The notes: generated by a model from the letters alone, not told the origin. 6,659 bases of DNA from JBOHPP01 sp050731755 (GCA_050731755.1 JBOHPP010000230.1:1-6659), one strand, 5' to 3'. Numbered from the stretch's first letter, positions 1 through 6,348 are shown. Translations and numbers: made by a program.

Positions 1-325
1 GTCGGCCGTAGGTCCCGCCGCCCTGGGCCCGAGCGCGACGCCGCGCGCTGGGAATCACCAGGCCACCGATGACCAGCAAAGCCACTAGGACACCGCCGAT
101 GACGAGGACCGCGTTCACCGGCAGGCCGAGGATCTCTCGCGCGGCGCGCTCGCGCTCCAACGTGCCGGTCGCGGCCGACGGGCTGTCGCCATCCGGGCTC
201 CCCGGCCGGACCTCCTGGGGGTTCGGCTGGGCACCATGCTGCACGGCCTGGGCGCCGGCAGAGACCGGTCCCGACGCGACGAGGACCAGTATCAGCATCA
301 CGTAGATCATCGTAAGCCTTCCCAT
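1..325 (-). CDS. Small signal-peptide/membrane protein, 3' end beyond the left edge (unrecognised)
   Basis: Reading the minus strand from the ATG at 325 gives 108 codons with no stop before the edge. What is seen: an Arg-containing n-region, a hydrophobic core at about residues 7-17 and a likely signal peptidase site at Ala23-Gly24-Ala25; a Pro/Ser/Gly-rich, probably disordered stretch (about 26-54); a short charged segment (LERERAARE); one clear transmembrane helix at about 69-92 containing two IGG steps; then a basic cluster (RRRAR, 95-99) and Gly-rich sequence. By the positive-inside rule the middle lies outside the cytoplasm and the tail inside. Start choice is open: ATG 325 supplies the Arg but has no ribosome binding site, while in-frame ATG 310 has GGGAAGG six bases upstream. 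I do not recognise the family. It is transcribed away from the transporter operon across a 146-bp gap, so shared control is possible but no functional link is shown. Confidence 0.6.
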   Translation of the reverse strand, partial: MGRLTMIYVMLILVLVASGPVSAGAQAVQHGAQPNPQEVRPGSPDGDSPSAATGTLERERAAREILGLPVNAVLVIGGVLVALLVIGGLVIPSARRRARAQGGGTYGR

Positions 326-354
326 CTGGAAGCGAGCAAGGCCAATGCCAGCAC

Positions 355-440
355 GGGCTCGCGGACCCCGCTACAACACGAAGCCCTGCTGGGTCAGGCC
401 ACCCACGTCGCGAGCCGGACTCGCGGACCCCGCTACAACA
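355..440. repeat. 24-nt direct repeat, two copies with 62-nt period
   Basis: Copies at 355-378 and 417-440 match at 23 of 24 positions; the only difference is G357 versus A419. The last 21 nt are identical and both end in CGCTACAACA. Flanks on either side do not match, so this is a discrete repeated element and not part of a longer duplication. Both copies lie between divergent genes upstream of the substrate-binding protein, which suggests paired operator or activator sites or a duplicated promoter element. Confidence 0.8.
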
Positions 441-460
441 GTGCTAGCATTCCGCGCTAC

Positions 461-466
461 GGAGGG
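461..466 (+). promoter_or_regulatory. Ribosome binding site of the substrate-binding protein gene
   Basis: GGAGGG lies five bases upstream of the ATG at 472. It is a strong Shine-Dalgarno match at good spacing and fixes the start of the first operon gene. Confidence 0.8.
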
Positions 467-471
467 CACCC

Positions 472-1743
472 ATGAACCGTCTGATCGTGTCCGCAGTGGC
501 TCTGTTCCTCGTCCTGCCGGTGATCGCGCTGGTCCCGGCCGGCGCCCAGCCGAAAGAAGTCGTGATCGGCGTGATTTATCCGATGTCGGGCCCGGCCGCG
601 CAGGCGGGGGTGGACAACAAGATCGTCTTCGAGATCGCGGCCGACGTCGCCAACGGGGCGGTGGACCTGCCGTTCCCGTTCTACCAGCGGATCCGCGGGC
701 TGCCCGGGCTCCAGGGCGCCAAGGTGCGGCTGATCTTCTCCGACCACCAGGGCAAGCCCGACATCGGGCAAGCGGAGGCCGAGCGACTGATCACGCAGCA
801 GGACAAGGTCCACGCCCTGGTCGGCGCCTGGCACTCGGCCGTTACCGCCACCACCAGCCAGGTGGCCGAGCGGCAGGGCATCCCCTTCCTCAACCCCGAG
901 TCGTCGTCGCCGGGCCTCACGACGCGCGGCTTCAAGTGGTTCTTCCGCACCTCGCCCCACGACGGCCACTTCACCCAGGTGATGTTCGACTTCTTCCGGG
1001 ACATCGAGAAGAAGCGCGGGGTGAAGCTCAAGACCCTCGGCCTCACCTATGAGGACACGCTGTTCGGCGCCGACAGCGGCAAGGTCCAGAAGGAGCTTGC
1101 GAAGAAGCACGGCTACGAGGTCGTACTCGACCTCCAGTATCGCGCCCGAGCCACCTCGCTCGCCTCCGAGGTGCAGCGGCTCAAGGCCGCCAATCCCGAC
1201 GTGTGGATGCCGACGTCGTATCAGACCGACGCCATCCTGTTTACCCGCACCAGCAAAGAGCTCGACTACAACCCCAAGATGATCATGGCCCAGAACGCCG
1301 GCCACATCTCGCCCGATTTCATCAACCAGGTGGGCAAGGACGGCGAGGGCACGCTGACCCGGGCGCCCTTCAATACCGATCTCGTCGACAAGCGCCCGGT
1401 GGCCACGGCGCTCAACGCGCTCTACGCCAAGCGCGCGGGCAAGGACCTCTACGACTTCCCGGCGCGGGCCTTCACCGGAATGATGACGCTGCTCGACGCC
1501 ATCAACCGCGCCGGCTCCACTGATCCGGAGGCGATTCGCAAAGCGCTGGCGGCCACCAACATCCCCGGCGAGCAGCTCATCATGGCCTGGGACCACGTGC
1601 GTTTCGACGAGTCCGGTCAGAATACCGGAGTCAAGGGCGTCATTCTTCAGTTGCAGGGCGGCAAGTACTACACCGTCTACCCGTTCGACGTGGCGACACG
1701 CGACGTGATCTATCCGATCCCGGCGTGGAAGGACCGTAAATAA
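472..1743 (+). CDS. Liv-type ABC transporter periplasmic substrate-binding protein
   Basis: This 423-residue protein is the extracytoplasmic ligand receptor of the adjoining HAAT-type importer. Residues 1-25 form a Sec signal peptide (MNR n-region, hydrophobic core, Ala23-Gly24-Ala25 cleavage site); no lipobox cysteine follows, so a soluble periplasmic protein is likely. The mature part has the type I periplasmic-binding fold of the LivK/AmiC class: the first strand and ligand loop VIGVIYPMSGPAAQAG (31-46), the second-strand region VRLIFSDHQG (86-95), the GAWHSAVT loop (118-125) that usually contacts the ligand, and the second-lobe entry LTYEDTLFG (191-199). Length is at the upper end for the family. 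The start is set by GGAGGG at 461-466. As first gene of the cassette it abuts livH. The ligand cannot be deduced: leucine/isoleucine/valine, amides, urea and aromatic acids are all known for relatives, so I give no symbol. Family confidence is high, substrate confidence very low. Confidence 0.93.
   Translation: MNRLIVSAVALFLVLPVIALVPAGAQPKEVVIGVIYPMSGPAAQAGVDNKIVFEIAADVANGAVDLPFPFYQRIRGLPGLQGAKVRLIFSDHQGKPDIGQAEAERLITQQDKVHALVGAWHSAVTATTSQVAERQGIPFLNPESSSPGLTTRGFKWFFRTSPHDGHFTQVMFDFFRDIEKKRGVKLKTLGLTYEDTLFGADSGKVQKELAKKHGYEVVLDLQYRARATSLASEVQRLKAANPDVWMPTSYQTDAILFTRTSKELDYNPKMIMAQNAGHISPDFINQVGKDGEGTLTRAPFNTDLVDKRPVATALNALYAKRAGKDLYDFPARAFTGMMTLLDAINRAGSTDPEAIRKALAATNIPGEQLIMAWDHVRFDESGQNTGVKGVILQLQGGKYYTVYPFDVATRDVIYPIPAWKDRK
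1727..1733 (+). promoter_or_regulatory. Shine-Dalgarno sequence for an apparently non-canonical livH start
   Basis: GGAAGGA sits inside the last codons of the binding-protein gene, exactly six bases before position 1740. In the livH frame codon 1740-1742 is ATA, followed by ACG. No ATG, GTG or TTG lies near it, and the first canonical livH start (GTG 1779) is 45 bases away, too far for this site to serve. It therefore marks 1740 as the intended start. Confidence 0.55.
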
Positions 1744-1778
1744 CGCTCGAAGTCTTCCTGCAGGCGGCGGTCGGCGGC

Positions 1779-2606
1779 GTGCTCATGGGGTTCGTGTACG
1801 CCCTGATCGCCGCCGGCCTCTCCCTCATCTTCGGCCTCATGGAGCTGGTCAATTTCGCCCACGGCGAGTTCCTCATGCTGGCCATGTATGTCGCCTTCTT
1901 TGCCTGGCTCCTCGGACGCCTCGATCCGGTCTTTTCCTTTCCGCTGGTCGCGCTGCTGCTCGGCGCGCTGGGCTGGACGACGTATCATGGGATCATCCGC
2001 TGGGTGCTGGGCGGTCCCATGCTGGCCCAGATCTTCGCCACCTTCGGCCTGGCCGTGTTCCTCCGCAGCGCCGCCCAGTACCTCTTCGGCGTGGACTTCC
2101 GCGTCATCACGGATCCTCTGCTGGGCGGCCGCGTGTCGCTGGCCGGTCTCTACGTGGGTCTCCCCCAACTGGCGGCCAGCGTAGCCGCGCTGGCGGCCTT
2201 CGGGGCCCTCTACCTCTTCCTCGCCCGCTCGGAGACCGGGCTCGCCCTGCAGGCCACCGCGCAGGACCGGCAGGCGGCCGCGCTGATGGGCATCGACACC
2301 GAGCGGATGTTCGCGCTGGGCTGGGCCGTCGGCAGCGCCTGCGTCGGCGTGGCCGGGGCGCTGCTCACGATGTTCTTCTATGTCTTCCCTGACGTGGGCG
2401 CGACCTTCGCCCTGCTCGCGTATGTGACGGTGGCCCTGGGCGGCTTCGGTAACGTGGCGGCCGCGCTGGTGGCCGGGGTGGCGGTGGGCCTGGTGGAAGC
2501 CTTCGCCGGCCTGCTCATCGAGCCGGCGCTCAAGTACGCGATCGTGTTTCTCCTCTACCTGGCCGTCGTGCTGTGGCGCCCGCAGGGACTGTTCGGTCGC
2601 TTTTGA
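1779..2606 (+). CDS. livH: Liv-type ABC transporter permease, LivH family
   Basis: This inner-membrane permease pairs with LivM to form the channel. The span given begins at the first canonical start (GTG, 275 residues), but the reading frame continues upstream without a stop to 1740 and encodes TLEVFLQAAVGGV, which matches the usual LivH N-terminus (FLQ...NG...G..YAL). The true protein is probably 288 residues and starts at an ATA codon overlapping the previous stop. Family marks seen (GTG numbering): YALIAAGLSLIFGLMELVNFAHGEF (7-31, the conserved NxAHGE motif), an EAA-like coupling loop at about 156-173 (AQDRQAAALMGID) that docks the ATPases, the GGFGN motif (221-225) and the typical ending LWRPQGLFGRF. 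About eight hydrophobic segments are visible. It overlaps livM by four bases if livM starts at TTG 2603. Assignment is secure; only the start is in doubt. Confidence 0.92.
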   Translation: MLMGFVYALIAAGLSLIFGLMELVNFAHGEFLMLAMYVAFFAWLLGRLDPVFSFPLVALLLGALGWTTYHGIIRWVLGGPMLAQIFATFGLAVFLRSAAQYLFGVDFRVITDPLLGGRVSLAGLYVGLPQLAASVAALAAFGALYLFLARSETGLALQATAQDRQAAALMGIDTERMFALGWAVGSACVGVAGALLTMFFYVFPDVGATFALLAYVTVALGGFGNVAAALVAGVAVGLVEAFAGLLIEPALKYAIVFLLYLAVVLWRPQGLFGRF

Positions 2607-3562
2607 GGCGCGCCGTCCCCAGCCTCCTGCTCGTCGGCGTCCTCCTGTTCCCCGTCGTCTTCACGACGCCCTTCCCCCGCCACGTCATGATCATGATCTT
2701 TCTCTACGGCGCCCTGGCCTCGGCCTGGAACATCCTGGCCGGCTACTGCGGGCAGATCTCGCTGGGCCACGCCGTGTTCTTCGGCATCGGCGCCTACACC
2801 TCCACGCTGCTCGCCCGCCATCTGGGGCTCACGCCCTGGCTGGGCATGGTGGCCGGAGCGCTGGTCGCGGTGGGGATGTCGCAGGCCATCGGGTACCCGG
2901 TCTTCCGCCTTCGCGGGCACTACTTCGCCATCGCGACCATCGCCGTGGGCGAGATCGTGCAGACCCTCGTGATCAATTGGGACTGGGCCGGCGGGGCTCG
3001 GGGGCTCTTCGTGCCCATCAAGCGGCCCGACAGCCTCTTGAACTTCCAGTTCCACGAGTCCAAGGCTGTCTACTACTTCATCGCGCTGGGGCTGCTCCTT
3101 GTCGCCCTGGGAGCCACGCGCTGGATCGAGCGGAGCCGGCGGGGCTACTATTTCCGCGCCATCCGCGAGGACCAGGAGGCGGCGGCGAGCCTGGGCGTGC
3201 CGGTGACCGGCGAGAAGCACTGGGCCATCGGCGTGTCCGCCGCGCTCACGGCGCTCGGCGGCACCTTCTACGCCCAGTACGTGCTCTTCATCGATCCGGA
3301 GTCGGTCTTCCCGCTGTCGCTCTCGATCCTGATCTGCCTGGTGGCCGTGCTGGGCGGCGTGGGAACGCTGTGGGGGCCGGTCGTGGGCGCCGCCGTCCTC
3401 GTCCCGCTCTCCGAGGGCACCCGGGTCTGGCTGGGCGGCGGCGGCAAGGCCCTCGATCTCCTCGTGTATGGGGCCCTGATCGTCCTCATCGCCGTCCTCC
3501 AGCCCGCCGGCCTGGTGGGCCTCGCGCGGGCCCGCCGGCCGCGCGCCGCAGATCGGGCATGA
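2603..3562 (+). CDS. livM: Liv-type ABC transporter permease, LivM family
   Basis: This is the second channel subunit. I start it at TTG 2603, which overlaps the livH stop as TTGA and gives 319 residues beginning MRRAVPSLLL, a normal LivM start. In-frame GTG 2573 would add ten residues but has no Shine-Dalgarno sequence and overlaps livH by 34 bases. A weak candidate site, CAGGGA at 2583-2588, is rather far (14 bases) from the TTG, so translation probably depends on coupling to livH. Family motifs (TTG numbering): NILAGYCGQISLGHAVFFGIGAY (about 43-65), RLRGHYFAIATIAVGE (103-118), coupling loop FRAIREDQEAAASLGV (184-199) and VLGGVGTLWGPVVGA (249-263). About eight to ten membrane segments are apparent. 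The Arg/Ala-rich tail ends RPRAADRA-stop, and that tail is duplicated just downstream (see the repeat at 3537-3629). Confidence 0.92.
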   Translation: MRRAVPSLLLVGVLLFPVVFTTPFPRHVMIMIFLYGALASAWNILAGYCGQISLGHAVFFGIGAYTSTLLARHLGLTPWLGMVAGALVAVGMSQAIGYPVFRLRGHYFAIATIAVGEIVQTLVINWDWAGGARGLFVPIKRPDSLLNFQFHESKAVYYFIALGLLLVALGATRWIERSRRGYYFRAIREDQEAAASLGVPVTGEKHWAIGVSAALTALGGTFYAQYVLFIDPESVFPLSLSILICLVAVLGGVGTLWGPVVGAAVLVPLSEGTRVWLGGGGKALDLLVYGALIVLIAVLQPAGLVGLARARRPRAADRA

Positions 3563-3629
3563 CGGAACCACGTGCGCCGGAGAGACGGGCCGCACACCGG
3601 AGATCGGGCGTGACGGAGCCACGCGTGCC
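3537..3629 (+). repeat. Imperfect tandem duplication of the livM 3' end, 51-nt period
   Basis: Positions 3537-3578 align without gaps to 3588-3629 at 35 of 42 sites; six of the seven differences are transitions. The first copy contains the last codons and stop of livM (3560-3562). The second copy, in the same frame because 51 is divisible by three, still encodes Asp-Arg-Ala-stop (stop at 3611-3613). Between the two stops lie 16 sense codons that would extend LivM only by read-through. The copy explains much of the unusual gap before livG. It looks like an old slippage or unequal-exchange duplication; a protein- or RNA-binding role is possible but unsupported. Confidence 0.75.
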
Positions 3630-3645
3630 TAGAACAGGCCGCCCT

Positions 3646-3680
3646 CGCTCATATCCGAGCGCGCGGCACTCGCTACAATA
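3646..3680 (+). promoter_or_regulatory. Hairpin and -10-like element directly upstream of livG
   Basis: The 118-bp livM-livG gap (3563-3680) ends with a 5-bp stem CGCTC/GAGCG around a 6-nt loop (3646-3650, 3657-3661), followed by CGCTACAATA (3671-3680), which abuts the livG ATG. TACAAT (3674-3679) is a good -10 match, but a start site at normal distance would fall just inside livG, and no clear -35 is visible. No Shine-Dalgarno sequence precedes livG. Whether this is a promoter, a translation signal or chance is unclear. Confidence 0.3.
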
Positions 3681-4394
3681 ATGCTGTCGGTCTCGGCGCT
3701 CACCAAGCGGTTCGGCGGCGTCATCGCCAACCGCGACATCTCCCTCGACGTGCGCCCGGGCGAGTTGGTCGGCGTCATCGGGCCCAACGGCGCTGGCAAG
3801 TCCACGCTGTTCGACCTCGTCACCGGTTTCACGCGCCCCGACGCCGGCCGGATCGTCCTGGACGGGCGCGACATCACGCGCCTGCCGCCCGAGCGAATCA
3901 GCCGGCTGGGCGTGGCCCGCACGTTCCAGAAGCTCCGTCCGTTCACCGGAATGACGACTCTGGAGAACGTGATGATCGGCGCGTTCCAGAAGACGGCGGA
4001 CGTGGGCGCGGCGCGGCGAGCGGCCGAGGTGGCGCTCGGCCAGGTGGGTCTCGCCGACCGGGCCCACGCGCATGCGCGGGGGCTGTCGACCGGTCAGCGC
4101 AAGCGGTTGGAGCTGGCCCGGGCCCTGGCCACCGAGCCGCGCCTTCTCTTGCTGGACGAAGTGACCGGCGGGGTGGATCCGGGCGCGATCCCCGGGCTGG
4201 TGAGCCTCGTGCGCGATCTGCACACGCGCGGCCTCGCGCTTGTCGTCATCGAGCACAACATGCGCGTGATCATGGAGCTGGCCCAGCGGATCGTGGCCCT
4301 GCAGCAGGGCGAGGTGATCGCCGACGGTCCACCGGCCGAGATCCTCCGCAACCCGCGCGTCATCGACGCCTACCTGGGCCAGGCCTGGAGATGA
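3681..4394 (+). CDS. livG: Liv-type ABC transporter ATP-binding protein, LivG family
   Basis: This cytoplasmic ATPase of 237 residues drives the importer together with LivF. Motifs seen: Walker A GPNGAGKST (34-42), Q-loop Gln83 (TFQKLRPF), signature LSTGQRKRLELARAL (135-149), Walker B LLLLDE (155-160, catalytic Glu160), D-loop region VTGGVDPG (161-168) and switch His192 (VIEHNMRVIMEL). The ending ILRNPRVIDAYLG is typical for LivG/LivF. The signature has Thr where LSGGQ has Gly, and Walker B is followed by Val instead of Pro; both occur in functional relatives, so I infer an active enzyme. At 237 residues it is slightly shorter than many LivG proteins of about 250-260. ATG 3681 is the only canonical start that keeps the conserved N-terminus LTKRFGG; it has no visible Shine-Dalgarno sequence. 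Its stop overlaps the livF start as ATGA (4391-4394). Confidence 0.94.
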   Translation: MLSVSALTKRFGGVIANRDISLDVRPGELVGVIGPNGAGKSTLFDLVTGFTRPDAGRIVLDGRDITRLPPERISRLGVARTFQKLRPFTGMTTLENVMIGAFQKTADVGAARRAAEVALGQVGLADRAHAHARGLSTGQRKRLELARALATEPRLLLLDEVTGGVDPGAIPGLVSLVRDLHTRGLALVVIEHNMRVIMELAQRIVALQQGEVIADGPPAEILRNPRVIDAYLGQAWR

Positions 4395-5098
4395 TCTTAG
4401 AGGCCAGCGGCGTGGACGTGCTGCTCGGCGACTACCAGGTCCTCTGGGGCGCTGGCCTCGAGGTGGGCCACGGAGAGATCGTCGCGCTGCTCGGGCCCAA
4501 CGGGGCCGGTAAGTCAACCCTCATGAACACGATCTCCGGGCTGGTGCGCCCGCGCGCCGGCGAGATCGTCTTCGGAGGCCGACCCATCGCCGGCTGGCCG
4601 GCGCATCGGATCGTCCGCGAGGGGCTGAGTCACGTGCTGGAGCGGCGTCGCCTGTTCCCTCACCTGTCCGTCCATCAAAACGTTCTGCTCGGCGCCTACA
4701 GCCCGGCCGCCCGCCCGGGGCGAGACGCACAGCTCGCCCGGGTGCGACGACTCTTCCCTCTCATCGCCGAGCGGGCCGAGCAACTGGCCCATACGCTGTC
4801 CGGCGGCGAGCAACAGATGGTGGCCATCGCCCGCGGCCTCATGGCCCGCCCGCGCCTGCTCATGATCGACGAGCCGTTCCTGGGACTGGCACCCCGCATC
4901 GTGGAAGAGATCACCCAGGCGATCCGGGTCATCAACGGCGAGGGCGTGACCGTGCTCTTCATCGAGCAGAACGTCGAGCGCGCGCTGGGCATCGCCCATC
5001 GGGGCTACGTCATGGAGTCGGGGCGTACCGTGCTGGAGGGGCGGGCGGACGAGCTGCTGCGGTCGGTCGAGGTCCGGCGCGTCTTCCTCGGTGGCTGA
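4391..5098 (+). CDS. livF: Liv-type ABC transporter ATP-binding protein, LivF family
   Basis: This is the second ATPase of the importer, 235 residues, normal length for LivF. Motifs: Walker A GPNGAGKST (35-43), signature LSGGEQQMVAIARGL (136-150), Walker B LLMIDE (156-161) with catalytic Glu161, D-loop PFLGLAP, and IEQN (191-194), where Gln193 replaces the usual switch His, as is normal in LivF. The Q-loop region reads HVLERRRLFP (81-90) where most LivF proteins have VPEGRRLFP: the Glu is kept, but Pro-Glu-Gly has become Leu-Glu-Arg. It ends EVRRVFLGG. It starts by ATGA overlap with livG, with GGAG immediately before the ATG, so coupled translation is likely. It is the last operon gene and converges on the P450 gene with only five bases between stops, so no separate terminator fits there. 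Confidence 0.94.
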   Translation: MILEASGVDVLLGDYQVLWGAGLEVGHGEIVALLGPNGAGKSTLMNTISGLVRPRAGEIVFGGRPIAGWPAHRIVREGLSHVLERRRLFPHLSVHQNVLLGAYSPAARPGRDAQLARVRRLFPLIAERAEQLAHTLSGGEQQMVAIARGLMARPRLLMIDEPFLGLAPRIVEEITQAIRVINGEGVTVLFIEQNVERALGIAHRGYVMESGRTVLEGRADELLRSVEVRRVFLGG

Positions 5099-5103
5099 GG
5101 CGG

Positions 5104-6348
5104 CTAGCGCGGCTTGAAGGCGGCCGGCAGCCGCTTGATCCCGTGGATGAAGTTCGACCGAAGCTTCTCCGGCTTGCCGGTGGCCTCGATGTCCGGAAGG
5201 CGGCGCAGCAGTTCGGTGAACATCACCACGATCTCCCGGCGGGCCAGGTGGGCGCCCAGGCAGAAGTGCGGGCCGCCCGTCCCAAAGCCGCCCTGGTCGT
5301 TCGGCTCGCGCGTGATGTCGAAGCGGTAGGGATCGGCGAAGTGCGTCTCGTCCCGGTTGGCGGAGACGTACCACATGGCCACCTTGTCGCTCCGGCGCAT
5401 CTCGACCCCGGCGAAGGTGGTGTCACCCGTCACGGTGCGGCGCATGTGCAGGAGCGGACTGGCCCAGCGTACGATCTCCTCGGCCGCCGCCGTGGCCCGC
5501 CCGTCGAGGTCGTCCAGCCAGCGCCGCTTCTGGTCCGGGAACCGGGTGAGTGCCCAGAGGCCGTGGCTGATGGCGTTCCGCGTCGTCTCGTTACCGGCGG
5601 CGATCAGCAGCAGGAAGAACGGTCCGAGGTCCTGCGGGGCCATGGCCTCGCCGTCGACCTCGGCGTGCACGAGGGTGGTCGTGATGTCCTCCTGCGGATG
5701 CTCCAACCGGCTCCGGCCGAGCCACAGGCCGTACTCCCGCAACTCGGCGCCGGCCTCCAGCAGCGTGGCCTTGGTCCCGCCATACTCGCGGTCGCCACCG
5801 GCCAGGAGTCGGTTGGTGAGATCGAGCAGACGCGGGCGGTCGGTCTCGGGCACGCCCATCATGTCGCAGATGATGGCCACCGGGAGCACCGCGGCCACCT
5901 CGGAGACGAACTCGATCTCGCCTTTGGGGGCGATGGCGTCCACGATCTCGCGGGCTCGGCGCCGCACCGACTCTTCCGCCCGGGCGACCATCCGGGGCGT
6001 GAACCCCCGGTTGACGACCCCCCGGAGCTTCGTGTGCCGGGGCGGGTCGGTGGAGATCATGGACCGGATGGCGCCCAGCCGCTCCATGTCCTCGGGGTCC
6101 GTCATGACCTGGATTCCGAAGGCCGAGCTGAACGTCTCGTGGTCGCGGGTCGCCGCGGCGATGTCGTCGTAGCGGGTGAGCGACCAGAACCCCCGGCCGG
6201 AGTCGGGATGCTGGTGCCAGGTCACCGGCCGCTCGCGACGCAGCTTGGCCAGGGCGCCGTCCACGTCGTCCCGCAGCCAGAAGTCGAAGCTGGCGAGGTT
6301 GATCTCGTCGAGGCCGAGTGGCGTGGTTGGCGTCGGGATGGTGCTCAT
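5104..6348 (-). CDS. Cytochrome P450 (CYP124/125/142-like soluble bacterial monooxygenase)
   Basis: This 414-residue haem-thiolate monooxygenase uses O2 and two electrons to hydroxylate an organic substrate in the cytoplasm; it has no membrane anchor, as is usual for bacterial class I P450s. Motifs seen: STDPPRHTKLRG in the C-helix region (99-110), I-helix oxygen-activation motif AGNETT (251-256), ExxR as Glu291-Ile-Val-Arg294, SANRDETHFADPYRFDITREPN before the haem loop (329-350) and the haem-binding loop FGTGGPHFCLG (355-365) with ligand Cys363. All catalytic elements are intact. The PHFCLGAHLAR pattern with the DITREPN segment resembles families that act on steroid side chains, methyl-branched lipids or terpenoids (CYP124, 125, 142, 111), but the substrate is not readable here. 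The ATG at 6348 is supported by AGGAG (complement of 6355-6359) six bases upstream. It is divergent from a ferredoxin gene, its likely electron donor; no reductase gene is present. Confidence 0.95.
   Translation of the reverse strand: MSTIPTPTTPLGLDEINLASFDFWLRDDVDGALAKLRRERPVTWHQHPDSGRGFWSLTRYDDIAAATRDHETFSSAFGIQVMTDPEDMERLGAIRSMISTDPPRHTKLRGVVNRGFTPRMVARAEESVRRRAREIVDAIAPKGEIEFVSEVAAVLPVAIICDMMGVPETDRPRLLDLTNRLLAGGDREYGGTKATLLEAGAELREYGLWLGRSRLEHPQEDITTTLVHAEVDGEAMAPQDLGPFFLLLIAAGNETTRNAISHGLWALTRFPDQKRRWLDDLDGRATAAAEEIVRWASPLLHMRRTVTGDTTFAGVEMRRSDKVAMWYVSANRDETHFADPYRFDITREPNDQGGFGTGGPHFCLGAHLARREIVVMFTELLRRLPDIEATGKPEKLRSNFIHGIKRLPAAFKPR

Larger units (their letters stand above)
326..471. 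promoter_or_regulatory. Divergent intergenic region between the small membrane protein and the transporter operon
   Basis: This 146-bp gap separates two divergent genes, so it should hold both promoters. It contains a 24-nt direct repeat (355-378 and 417-440), a 6-bp inverted repeat CGCGAG/CTCGCG with a 5-nt loop (409-414 and 420-425) that overlaps the second repeat copy, an 8-bp palindrome TGCTAGCA (442-449), and the ribosome binding site of the next gene. Each repeat copy ends in TACAAC, a plausible sigma-70 -10 element (434-439 for the nearer copy), but no good -35 hexamer lies 16-18 bp upstream. Duplicated sites plus a hairpin would suit an activator- or repressor-controlled promoter; this is inference. 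Confidence 0.45.

Noticed and set aside
355..440. CRISPR-like array
   Set aside because: Only two repeat copies, one 38-nt spacer, and no cas genes nearby.
442..449. 8-bp palindrome TGCTAGCA as an operator
   Set aside because: Too short and single to support a specific binding site on its own.
457..1596. 379-codon open frame on the minus strand antisense to the binding protein
   Set aside because: Shadow of a clearly real secreted binding-protein gene; the translation is His/Gly/Arg/Leu-rich with no family motif and no ribosome binding site that I could find.
2573..2602. GTG start ten codons upstream for livM
   Set aside because: No Shine-Dalgarno sequence, a longer overlap with livH, and residues atypical of LivM N-termini; TTG 2603 gives a TTGA overlap. 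Not excluded.
2555..3622. 355-codon minus-strand open frame across livM
   Set aside because: Antisense shadow of livM. Its internal 17-residue repetition only reflects the 51-nt duplication described above.
3486..4517. 343-codon minus-strand open frame across livG
   Set aside because: Opposes intact Walker A, signature and Walker B motifs of LivG; low-complexity Arg-rich translation.
5109..5134. GCGGCT/AGCCGC stem as a terminator between livF and the P450 gene
   Set aside because: Only 6 bp with a 14-nt loop, inside P450 coding sequence, no T-tract; such pairs are frequent in GC-rich DNA.
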